From the NCBI RefSeq assembly GCF_004349085.1, contig NZ_SMFM01000008.1:82723-146722 (forward strand): a DNA stretch of 64,000 bases, in the 5' to 3' direction. The notes under the pieces were generated by a model. The model made no database searches. It was not told the DNA's origin and saw nothing but the letters and a program-made list of their open reading frames with translations. Each line of letters starts with the position of its first letter. Within the stretch, counting starts at the first letter, position 1. Source of the stretch: Flavobacterium caseinilyticum (lineage in GTDB: Bacteria; Bacteroidota; Bacteroidia; Flavobacteriales; Flavobacteriaceae). This document shows positions 38,550 through 49,727 of this stretch, piece after piece. Made by a program: the position numbers and the translations under genes.

Positions 38550-39368
38550 ATGTCTGTCGCTAAAAAAGATTATAAAAGGATTACTACAAAATCACTGATT
38601 GAAATGAAAGCCAATGGAGAGAAAATTTCTATGCTTACCGCATACGATTACACCATGGCAAAAATCGTTGATACTGCCGGAATTGATGTAATTCTTGTTG
38701 GTGATTCTGCTTCGAATGTGATGGCTGGTCATGAAACAACGTTGCCAATTACATTGGACCAAATGATTTATCACGCTTCCTCTGTAGTGAGAGCAATAGA
38801 AAGAGCTTTGGTTGTGGTAGATTTGCCTTTTGGAAGTTACCAGTCAGATCCTAAAGAAGCGTTGCGTTCTGCTATCCGAATTATGAAAGAAAGCGGTGGA
38901 CATGCCGTGAAATTGGAAGGCGGAAAAGAAATTAAAGATTCTATCAAGAAAATATTAAATGCAGGAATTCCAGTGATGGGACATTTGGGTTTAACCCCGC
39001 AATCTATTTATAAATTTGGAACTTATACCGTTCGTGCCAAAGAAGAAGAGGAAGCGCATAAACTAATAGAAGATGCTAAATTGTTGGAAAGACTAGGTTG
39101 TTTTGCATTGGTTTTGGAAAAAATTCCGGCCCATTTAGCCGAAAAAGTAGCTCAAAGCATTTCGATTCCGGTAATTGGAATTGGTGCTGGTGGCGGAGTT
39201 GATGGACAAGTTTTGGTAATTCATGACATGTTGGGAATGAACAATGAATTTAATCCGCGTTTCTTGAGAAGATACATGAATTTATACGACGAAATGACAA
39301 CAGCTATCGGTCAATATGTTTCCGATGTGAAATCCAGAGATTTTCCTAATTCAAGTGAACAATATTAA
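38550..39368 (+). CDS. panB: 3-methyl-2-oxobutanoate hydroxymethyltransferase
   Basis: 272 residues spanning the whole PanB family: [63 protein letters not shown] and [18 protein letters not shown]. It adds a hydroxymethyl group from methylene-tetrahydrofolate to ketoisovalerate, the first step of pantothenate synthesis. The metal-binding Asp and Glu positions are intact. It is followed by a short repeat and an RluA-type gene. Confidence 0.97.
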   Translation: MSVAKKDYKRITTKSLIEMKANGEKISMLTAYDYTMAKIVDTAGIDVILVGDSASNVMAGHETTLPITLDQMIYHASSVVRAIERALVVVDLPFGSYQSDPKEALRSAIRIMKESGGHAVKLEGGKEIKDSIKKILNAGIPVMGHLGLTPQSIYKFGTYTVRAKEEEEAHKLIEDAKLLERLGCFALVLEKIPAHLAEKVAQSISIPVIGIGAGGGVDGQVLVIHDMLGMNNEFNPRFLRRYMNLYDEMTTAIGQYVSDVKSRDFPNSSEQY

Positions 39369-39392
39369 GCCCCCTAACCCCCTAAAGGGGAA
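39369..39392 (+). repeat. Short CCCCTAA-type intergenic palindromic repeat
   Basis: The bases directly after the panB stop hold CCCCCTAACCCCCTAAAGGGG. The last part can fold as CCCC-TAAA-GGGG (39379-39390). G/C blocks of this form recur between genes in many Flavobacterium and related genomes and stand out from the AT-rich surroundings. Only one copy was seen in this window. Confidence 0.55.
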
Positions 39393-39399
39393 TTGAAAA

Positions 39400-40089
39400 A
39401 TGAAAATAGTTTCCAATAAAAATAACCTGCAAATTCTTCACGAAGACAATCATCTTATTGTGATTAACAAGCGCGTAGGCGATATTGTGCAAGGTGATAA
39501 AACCGGCGATAAACCACTATCTGATGTGGTAAAAGAATACATTAAAGATAAGTATAACAAACCCGGAGAAGTATTTCTGGGCGTCGTACACCGTTTAGAC
39601 CGACCAACAACCGGAATAGTCGTTTTTGCCCGAACCAGTAAAGCGTTGACAAGAATGAATGAGTTGTTCAGTAACCGTGAAACTCAAAAAACGTATTGGT
39701 GTATCGTGAAAAACAAACCTGCAAATTCTGAAGACAAATTGGTTCATTTTATAAAAAGAAACAAAAAAAATAACACATCAAAAGCACATTTAAAAGAAGT
39801 TCCTGATAGTAAAATAGCCAGTTTAGATTATAAAATCATTCAAGAACTCAACAATTATTTTGCATTGGAAATCAATCTTCATACGGGCAGGCACCATCAA
39901 ATCAGGGCACAGCTTTCGGCGATTGGATCACCGATAAAAGGCGATTTGAAATATGGGTTTGACCGAAGCAATCCGGATGGAGGAATTCATTTGCACGCCC
40001 GAAAATTGGTTTTTCTACATCCTGTTACCAAAGAAAATATAGAAATCATCGCACCAACACCAGATGATGTGATTTGGAATGCAGTCTAA
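39400..40089 (+). CDS. RluA-family pseudouridine synthase
   Basis: 229 residues. The catalytic motif is VHRLDRPTTGIVVFAR with the Asp nucleophile, and the later LHTGRHHQIRAQLSAIGSPIKGD is the second family signature. No S4 domain is present. It converts specific uridines to pseudouridine in rRNA or tRNA; the target base cannot be read from the sequence. It lies downstream of panB and ends before a strong terminator, so the two may share a transcript. Confidence 0.93.
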   Translation: MKIVSNKNNLQILHEDNHLIVINKRVGDIVQGDKTGDKPLSDVVKEYIKDKYNKPGEVFLGVVHRLDRPTTGIVVFARTSKALTRMNELFSNRETQKTYWCIVKNKPANSEDKLVHFIKRNKKNNTSKAHLKEVPDSKIASLDYKIIQELNNYFALEINLHTGRHHQIRAQLSAIGSPIKGDLKYGFDRSNPDGGIHLHARKLVFLHPVTKENIEIIAPTPDDVIWNAV

Positions 40090-40151
40090 TACTTTCCTGT
40101 TTTTTAATTAAAATGGTAACAAAAACAATACTTTACAGACTTATACCATAC

Positions 40152-40180
40152 AAAACAGGAATAAAATCCTGTTTTTTTTT
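40152..40180 (+). terminator. Rho-independent terminator after the pseudouridine synthase
   Basis: AAAACAGGA (40152-40160) and TCCTGTTTT (40167-40175) form a 9-bp stem with a six-base loop, followed by more T residues. Confidence 0.85.
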
Positions 40181-40247
40181 ATTCTTTAGCTTGCATAGAA
40201 AGTTGGATTAAAATAATAATTATGTAATTTTAATTTAAAATCATCTT

Positions 40248-41576
40248 ATGAATTACAAAACCGATATAAAATCACGAAAAGAATCTCTTAAAAAATTATT
40301 ACACGTCATCACAAAACATGAAGATGCAATTATTAAAGCGTTGTACGATGATTTTAAAAAACCAGCTTTTGAAGCCGTTTTAACTGAAACTAACTACGTC
40401 ATCAGTGACTTGAAAGAGACCATAAAAAACATTGATTCTTGGGCTAAGCCAAAGAAAGTTATGGCAACCTTTTTAAATTTCCCTTCCTCAGATTATATAT
40501 ACAGTGAACCTTACGGTAATGTTTTAATCCTTTCTCCGTGGAATTATCCGTTTCAATTGGCTTTATGTCCACTTGTTGCCGCTGTTGCCGCAGGGAATAA
40601 AGTGACTTTAAAACCATCTGAACTAACACCGAATACTTCGAATATTATAGCGAAAATAATTACTGAAACTTTTCCCGTGAAAGATGTTGTGGTCATTACT
40701 GGAGACGCCACCATTGCTGCAAATTTGTTAAGTAAACGCTGGGATTATATTTTCTTTACAGGAAGTGTCGCTGTTGGAAAAATAGTGGCAAAAGCTGCTG
40801 CCGAAAACCTAACGCCAGTAACACTGGAACTGGGAGGAAAAAGCCCTTGCATTGTTGATGAAACAGCCAATTTAGAATTAAGTGCCCGACGCATTGTTTG
40901 GGGGAAAATCATAAACGCCGGACAAACCTGTGTGGCTCCAGATTATATTTTGGTACACCATAAAATGAAAGCTGTTTTCGTGAAATTCCTGATTCAGGAA
41001 ATCGAAAAAGCACTTGGAACAAATCCTGAAGAATCTCCGGATTTTGCAAGAATCATCAACTTGAAAAACTGGCAACGTCAATTGAGTTTATTGGAAAATC
41101 AGAAAATACTTTTTGGAGGACAATCAAATAGAGATTCGTTATACCTCGCTCCTACTTTACTTGACGAACCAAAAATGGATAGTTTAGTGATGAAGGAAGA
41201 AATTTTCGGACCAATACTTCCAATACTGTCCTATCAATCGAAAGCTGACATTGATAAAATTATTTCGAGCTTCGAAAAACCGTTATCACTATATTTATTT
41301 TCCCAAAACAAATCTTTTATCGATGAAGTGCTGCAAAAATATTCTTTTGGTGGCGGCTGCATCAATGACACGGTAGTTCACTTGGTTAACAATCGCCTGC
41401 CTTTTGGAGGTGTTGGAAATTCCGGTATGGGAGCGTATCATGGAAAATTGAGTTTTGATATTTTTTCACACAAAAAATCGATTGTAAAAAGAGGAACATG
41501 GCTTGATTTACCGTTGCGTTATGCACCGTATAAAGACAAATTGAAAACTATTCAAAAAGTATTAAAATGGTTGTAA
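40248..41576 (+). CDS. Aldehyde dehydrogenase, class 3-like
   Basis: 442 residues, the length of the short class-3/fatty aldehyde dehydrogenase group. Motifs: LSPWNYPFQLALCPL, FTGSVAVGKIV, the Glu in TLELGGKSPCIV and the catalytic Cys in NAGQTCVAPDYIL. It oxidises aldehydes to acids with NAD(P)+. A hydrophobic, basic C-terminus (LPLRYAPYKDKLKTIQKVLKWL) may associate with membranes. Its last 10 bases overlap the nitroreductase start, so the two genes are coupled. Confidence 0.93.
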   Translation: MNYKTDIKSRKESLKKLLHVITKHEDAIIKALYDDFKKPAFEAVLTETNYVISDLKETIKNIDSWAKPKKVMATFLNFPSSDYIYSEPYGNVLILSPWNYPFQLALCPLVAAVAAGNKVTLKPSELTPNTSNIIAKIITETFPVKDVVVITGDATIAANLLSKRWDYIFFTGSVAVGKIVAKAAAENLTPVTLELGGKSPCIVDETANLELSARRIVWGKIINAGQTCVAPDYILVHHKMKAVFVKFLIQEIEKALGTNPEESPDFARIINLKNWQRQLSLLENQKILFGGQSNRDSLYLAPTLLDEPKMDSLVMKEEIFGPILPILSYQSKADIDKIISSFEKPLSLYLFSQNKSFIDEVLQKYSFGGGCINDTVVHLVNNRLPFGGVGNSGMGAYHGKLSFDIFSHKKSIVKRGTWLDLPLRYAPYKDKLKTIQKVLKWL

Positions 41577-42304
41577 CCAATGAAAAAACAGTAAGCGAGG
41601 CCATAAAATACCGACGCTCTGTCCGGGTTTTTAAAGATGAAGCTATTGATACGGAAAAAGTAAAAGAATGCATTCAATTAGCAATGCTGGCGCCCACAAG
41701 CAGTAATATGCAACTTTGGGAATTTTATCATATAGTATCTCCGGAAATCATACAAAAAATAGCCAAAGCCAGTTTTGACCAGAATGCAGCAAAAACAGCA
41801 CAACAATTAGTCGTTGTTGTAGCGAGGAAAGATTTGTGGCGCAAAAGAGTAGAATCGAATATTGATTATCTGAAAACGCAATATGGCAATAAACCGGCAG
41901 CAGAATATTCAAAAAGAGAAAAATTCGCTTTAAATTATTATCAGAAAATTATTCCAACACTGTATTTTGATTTTTTAGGAATTATTGGAATGCTAAAATT
42001 CCTTGTTTTTCAAGTCATTGGTCTATTCAAACCCATTTACAGACAGGCTCGACAAAGCGATATGCGAATCGTAGCCCACAAAAGTGCGGGACTTGCCGCA
42101 CAGAATTTTATGATCAGCATGGCAGCCATAAATTACGATACGTGTCCAATGGAAGGTTTTGATTCGCTGAGAATTAAAAAAATATTACATTTGCCCGCTT
42201 CCGCAGAAATAAATATGATTTTAGGCTGCGGAATTAGAGACGAAAATGGTATTTATGGAGAACGATTCCGAATCCCTTTTGAAGAAACCTATTTTAAAAT
42301 ATAA
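41567..42304 (+). CDS. Nitroreductase-family flavoprotein
   Basis: 245 residues. YRRSVRVFKDE is the FMN-phosphate-binding start, APTSSNMQLWEFYHI the second flavin contact, and GLAAQNFMISMAAINYDTCPMEGFD the C-terminal signature. The family reduces nitro-aromatics, quinones or related substrates with NAD(P)H. A longer central insert of about 45 residues is hydrophobic (YFDFLGIIGMLKFLVFQVIGLF), which could place the enzyme at the membrane. It overlaps the aldehyde dehydrogenase gene upstream. Confidence 0.9.
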   Translation: MVVTNEKTVSEAIKYRRSVRVFKDEAIDTEKVKECIQLAMLAPTSSNMQLWEFYHIVSPEIIQKIAKASFDQNAAKTAQQLVVVVARKDLWRKRVESNIDYLKTQYGNKPAAEYSKREKFALNYYQKIIPTLYFDFLGIIGMLKFLVFQVIGLFKPIYRQARQSDMRIVAHKSAGLAAQNFMISMAAINYDTCPMEGFDSLRIKKILHLPASAEINMILGCGIRDENGIYGERFRIPFEETYFKI

Positions 42305-42324
42305 CCAACCAATTATTAAATCAA

Positions 42325-43107
42325 ATGAATAAAACTGTACAATACCGAATTGACGAAATTAAAAAAAATGGGTACGCCTTAGATTTTGGAAATGTTTTCA
42401 ACCACGCCTTTGGAAATTACAAAAAAATTGCGCTGTACGGCGGTTTAATCATTTTTGTCTTTTTTATTCTGTTCAGTATCTTTGCAATCGGAATATTGAT
42501 GGCCATTTTTGGCGGAGCTGTGGTTTTAGAATTTTTAAAACCTGAAAATTTAAAACCGGAGGATTTAAGTTTAAATTTTCTGTTGATTTTATCAGCAATC
42601 TCCGTAGTAGTAACTGCTTTATTAAGTCCGTTAACGGCCGGACTGATAAAAATGGCGTACTGCGCTGAAAGAGACGAAGAATTTCATGTAGCAACGATGT
42701 TCCAGTACTACAAAGCACCCTATTTCAAGGAACTATTTACCGCAACATTCCTGATATCGGTTTTGACTTCAGTGCTGTCATCGGTTATTAATTATGCCCA
42801 AATTCCATTTATTAATGCAATTGTTTCGATTACGGTAACATTATTCACCCTTTTCATGATTCCGTTAATTATTTTCGGAAATCTAAAAGCTATCGAAGCG
42901 ATACAAACCAGTATCATAATTGTTTCTAAACAACCTGCTATTTTATTGGGATTATTTGTTGTAGGAATCATAGCAACGATGGTAGGATTCATTGGATGTT
43001 GTATTGGAATCGTCTTTACCATTCCATTTATGTACTCGTTATATTACGCTATGTACAACGAAATAATCGGATTTGAAAGTGAAGATGAATTTGAAGAAAA
43101 AATCTAG
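42325..43107 (+). CDS. Integral membrane protein, unknown function
   Basis: 260 residues. After a polar N-terminus (about 1-35) come about six hydrophobic helices: 38-65, 85-105, 135-160, 165-190, 210-235 and 238-250. The C-terminus is acidic. A Gly-rich GFIGCCIGIVFTIPFMY segment lies near the end. It resembles the flavobacterial proteins sometimes mislabelled as beta-carotene monooxygenase, which have no proven activity. It lies 20 bases after the nitroreductase, within the same operon, and ends before a terminator. Confidence 0.75.
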   Translation: MNKTVQYRIDEIKKNGYALDFGNVFNHAFGNYKKIALYGGLIIFVFFILFSIFAIGILMAIFGGAVVLEFLKPENLKPEDLSLNFLLILSAISVVVTALLSPLTAGLIKMAYCAERDEEFHVATMFQYYKAPYFKELFTATFLISVLTSVLSSVINYAQIPFINAIVSITVTLFTLFMIPLIIFGNLKAIEAIQTSIIIVSKQPAILLGLFVVGIIATMVGFIGCCIGIVFTIPFMYSLYYAMYNEIIGFESEDEFEEKI

Positions 43108-43129
43108 AAAATATTTTTTTTTTAAAATA

Positions 43130-43165
43130 AAAACCAAGATAGAAATTCTGTTCTGTCTTGGTTTT
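43130..43165 (+). terminator. Rho-independent terminator after the membrane protein
   Basis: AAAACCAAGA (43130-43139) pairs with TCTTGGTTTT (43156-43165), followed by further T residues. This closes the aldehyde dehydrogenase-nitroreductase-membrane protein operon. Confidence 0.85.
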
Positions 43166-43247
43166 TATTTGAAATTTTTCCCTACATTGACCACCAAAAA
43201 GATAGTAACCCAAATCTACTCTTTCAAAACTTAATAAAAATTTTTCT

Positions 43248-46200
43248 ATGGTGTTGTACTGTAGCCTACTGACTATTTTCAACCCAAAATTTATTTTATT
43301 TTGGGATTTTATTTTTTTTACGTGGAATAATCTTTTACTGATTATAATACCAATTCTATTTATATTCTTAATCTACGAGGTTTATAAAATAAAATCTGCG
43401 TTAAAGAGTACATTATTAAAAAATGGTGCCGAAACAGTTGGCAAAAACAAAGAATACCAACTTTATCTCCTTTTTTTGGGTATCATACTTCCTTCCATTG
43501 AAATTGTCTTTGAGATTTTTAAAATTAGACCTATCAGTTTATTAATTCCCAATTGCAGCATTGGGTTCTTTTTACTTCTACTTTATTATCTAAGTACTAA
43601 AAATAGCTTTATTTTTAAAAATATTAAAGCAATATTCATCACTTTATTTCTACTCTATTTTTGTTTTATTTGCAGAAATCTAATATATTCTCCCGGTGAT
43701 ACTATCCCTATTGTAGGTTTTATTGTTAGTTTTTTCTTTTCTTACAGCATTTTAAAACCCCGAAAATTGTACTGGTATTTTGTAACGTCGGTTTTTACAT
43801 TCTACGTCGTTATTTATTTATTAGAATTGGTGCCATTAAAAACTAATATTGCACTTGCTGTATATTCAGCTATTATATTGATTATCAATTACATTAATTA
43901 CATTTCGTTATTAAATGTTGAAATCGAAACGCGTTTTAATAACCAAATTATTAATAAAGGAAACTCGCTTATTCTGGCTACAAACCGAAAGGGTGAAATT
44001 GTGTTTTGCAGCGAAAATGTAAAAACTATTCTGGGCTACTCAGTACAGGAAATTATGGGATTGGGATATTGGAAAGTCACTGAGGATACAGAATTTTATG
44101 GTGAAGAATACCAAACTAAATTCAAAGATGACCGAATTTTTACACGGAAACTAAAATGTCAAAATGGAGAATATAAACACATTCAATGGAACGATAAAAG
44201 ATTTTCCGATGATTTAATTATTGGGATTGGCCAGGATGTGACCAATGAAATTCATGTTCAGAATCAATATAAAGATCTGGTTGAAAATGCCGTCGATCTT
44301 ATATTTGAATTAGATACCTATGGCAAGTTCACATTTGTCAATAATTTTAGTATAAATACTCTAGGCTACTCGGAAAATGAATTTCTATCGCGTTATTTTT
44401 CAGAATTTATCAGAACGGATTACAGTGATAAGATTAATGATTTTTACCTCAATTTAGTTACAAACAATGAAAATTTTCCCGCTACTGAAATTCCTTTATT
44501 AAAGAAGAATGGTGAAGCATTATGGATTTCCCAAAAAGTAATTATTCGCAAAAATGAATTAGGGAAAATAGTAGGATATTCCGGTATAGCAAGAGATATC
44601 ACCAAATTTAAAGATATAGAAGTTGAAAATACATTACGTCAGGAAAAAGTAGAAAAGTACAACACGGTGATTAAACAATTATCCACGACAAACTTCAGTA
44701 ATTACAAAAATTTGGATGCAAGCTTGATGCAAATAATCGAAACCGCTGCTAAAGTTTCTAATTGTAATCGGGTAAGTTATTGGAAATATTCAGAAGATTT
44801 AATAACCTGCGAAAATTTATTCGATTTAGATACCAACTCGTATCGCAAAGGTTTTGTTTTAGAAAAAACAAACTATCCCATATACTTTGAATCGATAAAA
44901 AATAAAACACAAATTAGCGCTCCGGACGTCTTCAATAAATGGGAATTATCAGAATTTGTAGAAAGCTATTTCTTGAAAAATGATATCAAATCACAACTCG
45001 ACATTCCTATTTTTATTAATGGTGATTTATCGGGAACCATCAGCTTTGAAACAGTAAAAAAACAGCGTTCTTGGGATAACGACGATATTATTTTCGCCAG
45101 ATCTATTTCGGATATTATATCGCTGACTATGATTTCTCACAGTCGTTATGAGACCGAAAAGAAATTAGAATACAAAAGTGAGCTGTTGTCCGCAATGGCA
45201 CGTTGCACGGAGAAATTACTGAATAGCAATGACATTACGGATATATTTTCGGATGTTCTTATTATTATGGGAAAAGCCACCAAATCGCACCGCGCCTATT
45301 ATTATGAAAATGATGAAAAAACGGGATTAATAAGTCAAAAATACCGTTGGATCATTAATAATATTTACTTAACGGAAAACAATGTTAAACTTCAAAATCT
45401 GCCACATTCATTTTTTGAAGATTTATTGTCCCCGCTATTGAACAATAAAATTTACGAGGCAATAATACCAAAAATTGAAAATCTTTCTGTTAAAAATAAA
45501 TTGAATAATCTTGAGGTTGTATCGATTATTCTTTTTCCAATTTTTGTCAGAAACAAATTTCACGGTTTTTTGGGTTTTGATGACACGCAGAACGAAAAAA
45601 AATGGTCTGATGATGAGGTTAATATTTTACAAACATTAGCCAGCAATATTTCGTCCTCTATTGAGCGCATTCAAAACGAGACAGCTATTTATGAAAGTGA
45701 AGAGAAATTTAGATTACTGGCTAATAATATTCCGGGAACAGTTTATTTATCAAATTACGATGAAAATAACACTAAGATTTATATTAACGACGAAGTTGAA
45801 AAGCTAACTGGTTATCCAAAAGCGGATTTTCTTACCAATAAATTATCATTCATTGATTTAATTCATCCCGATGATAAAATGAGTACCATTAATGCGCAAA
45901 AGAATTCAATAAATGAAAAAAGTCCCATTCATTTAATTTACAGAATTATACATAAAAACAATAGTATTGTATGGGTGGAAGAATTTGGTGACACCATATA
46001 TAAAAATGGAAAAATTGTGTTCTTAGAAGGAATTTTTATTGATATTACCGAAAGAAAACAAACCGAATCTGTTGTTCAGGAAAAGGAATTGGCAGAGGCT
46101 GCCAACAAAGCAAAATCTGAATTTCTGGCTAATATGAGTCATGAAATAAGAACACCTTTGAATGGAATTATCGGGTTCACTGATTTGTTAATGAAAACGA

Positions 46201-47258
46201 ACCTCGGAATTACTCAGCAGAAATATATGACAACAGTAAGCCAATCGGCACACTCCTTGCTAGACATTATCAATGACATTCTTGATTTCTCAAAAATTGA
46301 AGCAGGCAAACTGGATTTGTACCTTGAAAAATATGATATTAATGAGATGCTGATTCAGGTTATCGATTTGATTTTCTACGAATCAAATCAAAAGAAATTA
46401 AAGCTGGAACTGAATATTGCAGCTGATATTCCGAGATATTTTTGGCTGGACAGCGTTCGACTGAAGCAAATTTTGATTAATCTTTTGGCCAATGCCGTAA
46501 AATTTACGGAGAAAGGTTCGATAAAATTAGAAATCTCAGTCATCAATAAAATAGATGATTGCAATGCGAAAATCCGCTTTGCGGTTATTGATACCGGAAT
46601 TGGAATTTTGGAGGAAAATAAAAAGAAAATATTTCGGGCATTCTCGCAAGAAGACAGCTCAACAACGAGAAAATTTGGAGGAACAGGATTGGGTTTAACG
46701 ATTTCGAACCAATTGTTAGGCTTGATGAATAGCCATCTACAATTGGATAGTACAGTAGATTTAGGCAGTACTTTCTATTTTGATTTGGAACTGAAAACTA
46801 GCAACGAAGCTCCAAACACAATTAGCCTTTTTGATACAGATTTTGATTCTATTAATTATAAAGTTGTGAAAACGAAAAATAAGGCGAAAAAAGTTACCGT
46901 GCTGATTGTGGAAGACAACAAAGTAAATATGCTTTTGCTTAAAACGATAATCAAAAATCTACCTGTAGATGCTACTATTTTCGAAGTTGTAAACGGGCAG
47001 CAAGCTGTGGAGCAGTTTGAAGCAATTAATCCGGATATCATTTTCATGGATATCCAAATGCCAGTGATGAACGGCTATGAAGCCACTGAAAAGATAAGGA
47101 AATTAATATCTGGTAAAAATGTACCTATAATTGCAATCACTGCGGGTACCGAAAAAGAAGAAAAAGAAAAATGTCTGAAAGCTGGTATGAATGATTATAT
47201 ACCGAAACCAATAATTAAGGGAATTGTTGATGAAACATTTTTAAAATGGGTAAACTAA
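43248..47258 (+). CDS. Hybrid sensor histidine kinase with 7-helix sensor, PAS and GAF domains
   Basis: 1336 residues. About seven N-terminal membrane helices (15-225) are followed by two PAS domains (about 235-455), two GAF-like domains (about 480-815) and a third PAS (about 825-945). HisKA follows with phosphoacceptor His965 ([10 protein letters not shown]), then HATPase ([19 protein letters not shown]) and a receiver with Asp1268 ([13 protein letters not shown]). All catalytic motifs are intact. It probably integrates a membrane signal with several cytosolic ligands and sends phosphate to an Hpt or DNA-binding partner. No partner lies beside it. An ATG close upstream cannot be excluded as an alternative start. 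Confidence 0.93.
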   Translation: MVLYCSLLTIFNPKFILFWDFIFFTWNNLLLIIIPILFIFLIYEVYKIKSALKSTLLKNGAETVGKNKEYQLYLLFLGIILPSIEIVFEIFKIRPISLLIPNCSIGFFLLLLYYLSTKNSFIFKNIKAIFITLFLLYFCFICRNLIYSPGDTIPIVGFIVSFFFSYSILKPRKLYWYFVTSVFTFYVVIYLLELVPLKTNIALAVYSAIILIINYINYISLLNVEIETRFNNQIINKGNSLILATNRKGEIVFCSENVKTILGYSVQEIMGLGYWKVTEDTEFYGEEYQTKFKDDRIFTRKLKCQNGEYKHIQWNDKRFSDDLIIGIGQDVTNEIHVQNQYKDLVENAVDLIFELDTYGKFTFVNNFSINTLGYSENEFLSRYFSEFIRTDYSDKINDFYLNLVTNNENFPATEIPLLKKNGEALWISQKVIIRKNELGKIVGYSGIARDITKFKDIEVENTLRQEKVEKYNTVIKQLSTTNFSNYKNLDASLMQIIETAAKVSNCNRVSYWKYSEDLITCENLFDLDTNSYRKGFVLEKTNYPIYFESIKNKTQISAPDVFNKWELSEFVESYFLKNDIKSQLDIPIFINGDLSGTISFETVKKQRSWDNDDIIFARSISDIISLTMISHSRYETEKKLEYKSELLSAMARCTEKLLNSNDITDIFSDVLIIMGKATKSHRAYYYENDEKTGLISQKYRWIINNIYLTENNVKLQNLPHSFFEDLLSPLLNNKIYEAIIPKIENLSVKNKLNNLEVVSIILFPIFVRNKFHGFLGFDDTQNEKKWSDDEVNILQTLASNISSSIERIQNETAIYESEEKFRLLANNIPGTVYLSNYDENNTKIYINDEVEKLTGYPKADFLTNKLSFIDLIHPDDKMSTINAQKNSINEKSPIHLIYRIIHKNNSIVWVEEFGDTIYKNGKIVFLEGIFIDITERKQTESVVQEKELAEAANKAKSEFLANMSHEIRTPLNGIIGFTDLLMKTNLGITQQKYMTTVSQSAHSLLDIINDILDFSKIEAGKLDLYLEKYDINEMLIQVIDLIFYESNQKKLKLELNIAADIPRYFWLDSVRLKQILINLLANAVKFTEKGSIKLEISVINKIDDCNAKIRFAVIDTGIGILEENKKKIFRAFSQEDSSTTRKFGGTGLGLTISNQLLGLMNSHLQLDSTVDLGSTFYFDLELKTSNEAPNTISLFDTDFDSINYKVVKTKNKAKKVTVLIVEDNKVNMLLLKTIIKNLPVDATIFEVVNGQQAVEQFEAINPDIIFMDIQMPVMNGYEATEKIRKLISGKNVPIIAITAGTEKEEKEKCLKAGMNDYIPKPIIKGIVDETFLKWVN

Positions 47259-47340
47259 GCAATTTAGAAACGATTGTTTATCGTTTTAATTAATGTAATT
47301 TTATATAATTAAAGACAATTAACAACTAAAAAAGTAGAAT

Positions 47341-48201
47341 ATGAAATGGAGTGGCAGACGTTCAAGTGAAAATTTTGAAGACCGAAGAGGGATGTCCTCT
47401 GGAGGAAAAACAATTGTAGGAGGTGGGATTATTGGGATTATTATCTTGTTACTAAACACTTTTGGTGGAGAAAATGTCCAAATGCTTACACCGATTTTGG
47501 AACAAATGGGTCAAGGAAATGGCGCTCCAACTGAACAGAGAGCCTTAACAGCTGACGAAGTTGCAGAAGGCAAGTTCATTGAAGCCATATTAGTAGATAC
47601 TGAAGATGTATGGGCAAAAATATTTCAAGAAAATAACATGCAGTATGAAAGACCAAACTTAGTACTATTTAGCGAAGCTGTAGAAACAGAGTGCGGTAAT
47701 GCCACATCTGCTTCAGGACCTTTTTATTGTCCGGCTGACCAAAAAGTATACATGGATTTAACATTTTTTGAGGAACTGAAAACTAAATTTGGTGCACAAG
47801 GAGGCGATTTTGCTACAGCTTACGTAATTGCTCACGAAATTGGACACCACGTACAAACCTTGTTAGGAACTTCCGCTAAAATGAGACAGATGCAACAAGG
47901 TAAAAGCCAGGCCGAAGCCAATAAATTATCAGTTGCTCTAGAATTACAAGCTGATTTTTATGCGGGCGTTTGGACGCATTACAATCAAAAGATGAATAAT
48001 TTCTTGGAAGAAGGTGATATCGACGAAGCTTTAAGTGCGGCACATGCGGTTGGTGATGATGCGATTCAAGCTAAAATTCAAGGACACATTGTTCCCGAAT
48101 CCTTTACACACGGAACTTCGGCACAACGAAAAGCTTGGTTTTTGAAAGGGTATAAATCAGGAGACATTACTCAAGGTGATACTTTTGCAGAAATAAGATA
48201 A
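47341..48201 (+). CDS. Neutral zinc metallopeptidase, YpfJ family
   Basis: 286 residues. One membrane helix (about 22-42: TIVGGGIIGIIILLLNTFGG) follows a short cytoplasmic head. The zinc motif HEIGHH lies in YVIAHEIGHHVQTLLG, and the downstream ALELQADFYAGVWTHY supplies the third ligand region. The first residues MKWSGRRSSENFEDRRGM are the family's typical start. The domain probably faces the periplasm; the natural substrate is unknown. A terminator follows the gene. Confidence 0.93.
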   Translation: MKWSGRRSSENFEDRRGMSSGGKTIVGGGIIGIIILLLNTFGGENVQMLTPILEQMGQGNGAPTEQRALTADEVAEGKFIEAILVDTEDVWAKIFQENNMQYERPNLVLFSEAVETECGNATSASGPFYCPADQKVYMDLTFFEELKTKFGAQGGDFATAYVIAHEIGHHVQTLLGTSAKMRQMQQGKSQAEANKLSVALELQADFYAGVWTHYNQKMNNFLEEGDIDEALSAAHAVGDDAIQAKIQGHIVPESFTHGTSAQRKAWFLKGYKSGDITQGDTFAEIR

Positions 48202-48224
48202 ATCAAAAAGCAATAAGAATTTAA

Positions 48225-48251
48225 AAATCGGGATATATTCCCGATTTTTTT
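48225..48251 (+). terminator. Rho-independent terminator after the metallopeptidase
   Basis: AAATCGGGA (48225-48233) and TCCCGATTT (48239-48247) form a 9-bp stem with a five-base loop, then a T-run. Confidence 0.85.
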
Positions 48252-48306
48252 TGTACTTACATTTAAACAAATCGCGGCAATCAAAAGCACATCGGAAAAT
48301 TAACTG

Positions 48307-48314
48307 TACCTTTG
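48307..48314 (+). promoter_or_regulatory. Putative -7 element of the DEAD-box helicase gene
   Basis: TACCTTTG is a full match to TAnnTTTG and lies 55 bases upstream of the helicase start. No clear -33 TTTG was found at normal spacing. Confidence 0.5.
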
Positions 48315-48344
48315 CGCCCAATTAAAAAAGTAACCTAAATTATA

Positions 48345-48363
48345 GTGTTTACTTTATAAACAC
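48345..48363 (+). promoter_or_regulatory. Hairpin covering the helicase ribosome-binding region
   Basis: GTGTTTACTTTATAAACAC forms a 7-bp stem with a five-base loop, ending six bases before the ATG at 48369... the start codon of the helicase. It would block ribosome loading when folded, a plausible point of control for an RNA-remodelling enzyme. This is a structural inference only. Confidence 0.45.
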
Positions 48364-48368
48364 CATTT

Positions 48369-49658
48369 ATGTCATTTAACTCATTAGGTTTATCTGATGC
48401 TTTACTTAAAGCCATCAGCAAAAAAGGATATACAACTCCTTCTCCAATACAACAAAAAGCAATTCCCCCAATATTAGAAGGTAAAGATGTTTTAGCATCC
48501 GCACAAACAGGAACAGGAAAAACAGCCGGTTTTACACTACCTATTTTACAACTGTTATCGCAGGGTCAGAACTTAAGACAAAGACCTATTCGAGCTTTAA
48601 TATTAACTCCAACAAGAGAATTAGCCGCACAAATATTGGCTAATATCAAAGAGTACAGTGTGTTTTTAGACTTAAAAAGCACCGTTATTTTTGGAGGTGT
48701 AAACCAAAATCCTCAAGTTACACAATTGCGTCAGGGTGTCGATATTTTAGTCGCCACTCCAGGTCGATTAATCGATTTGCAAAACCAAGGTTTAATATCA
48801 CTTGCCAAAGTTGAAATCTTGGTTTTAGATGAAGCAGACCGTATGTTAGACATGGGATTTGTACGAGACATTGAGCGCATTATAAAAGTATTGCCTTCAA
48901 AAAGGCAAAACTTAATGTTTTCGGCAACCTTCTCAACAGACATCAAGAAATTGGCGATGGGCATTTTACACCATCCCGTTCACGTTGAAGCTACGCCGGA
49001 AAATACCACCGTCGATGCTATTACTCAAATAATATATCCTGTTGCGAAAGAGAAAAAAACGGAACTGATCATTAAATTGATTACAGAAGGAAACTGGAAA
49101 CAGATTTTGGTTTTTACCCGTACCAAACAAGGCGCCAATAAACTGACAGAAAGCATGATTAGTGCCGGAATCAAAGCAGCTGCCATTCACGGAAATAAAG
49201 GTCAGGGCGCACGAACCAAAGCCTTGGCGGGTTTCAAAGACGGAAGCCTAACCGCTTTAGTCGCTACGGATATCGCGGCCAGAGGTCTGGATATTCCATT
49301 GTTACCGCATGTGGTCAATTTTGAATTGCCTAATATCCCTGAAGATTACGTTCACCGAATTGGTCGTACAGGAAGAGCTGGTGCCAATGGTGAAGCTATT
49401 TCGTTATTCAGTCCGGATGAAACGGTCTTTTTGCGTGATATAGAAAAATTAGTAGGTTTGAATTTGCCTAAAGAAAACATCAAAGGTTTCGAACCCGATC
49501 CTAACGCTTCCAAAGAACCAATCAAACAAGGACAAGGAAGACAACAACGCGATTCAACTCCACGAAAACCAAAAACAGAAACCACAAACCGAAGCAGCAA
49601 TAACAGTTTTGGTCCAAGACGTCCGAGTCAAAGTAATGACAGACGTTCTAACAGATAA
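48369..49658 (+). CDS. DEAD-box ATP-dependent RNA helicase, RhlE-like
   Basis: 429 residues. The Q motif [14 protein letters not shown] is followed by motif I AQTGTGKT, Ia [31 protein letters not shown] and [12 protein letters not shown]. All are intact. The C-terminal 60 residues are basic and Gln/Arg/Ser-rich, typical of RhlE/CsdA-type RNA-binding tails. It unwinds short RNA duplexes in ribosome assembly or mRNA decay, often induced by cold. It is a single gene with its own promoter and terminator. Confidence 0.95.
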   Translation: MSFNSLGLSDALLKAISKKGYTTPSPIQQKAIPPILEGKDVLASAQTGTGKTAGFTLPILQLLSQGQNLRQRPIRALILTPTRELAAQILANIKEYSVFLDLKSTVIFGGVNQNPQVTQLRQGVDILVATPGRLIDLQNQGLISLAKVEILVLDEADRMLDMGFVRDIERIIKVLPSKRQNLMFSATFSTDIKKLAMGILHHPVHVEATPENTTVDAITQIIYPVAKEKKTELIIKLITEGNWKQILVFTRTKQGANKLTESMISAGIKAAAIHGNKGQGARTKALAGFKDGSLTALVATDIAARGLDIPLLPHVVNFELPNIPEDYVHRIGRTGRAGANGEAISLFSPDETVFLRDIEKLVGLNLPKENIKGFEPDPNASKEPIKQGQGRQQRDSTPRKPKTETTNRSSNNSFGPRRPSQSNDRRSNR

Positions 49659-49727
49659 TAAATTTTATTCTTTTTTAGGAGCAGAATGATTTCGTTTTTT
49701 CAGAACGTATTTCCCGCTATACATTAC

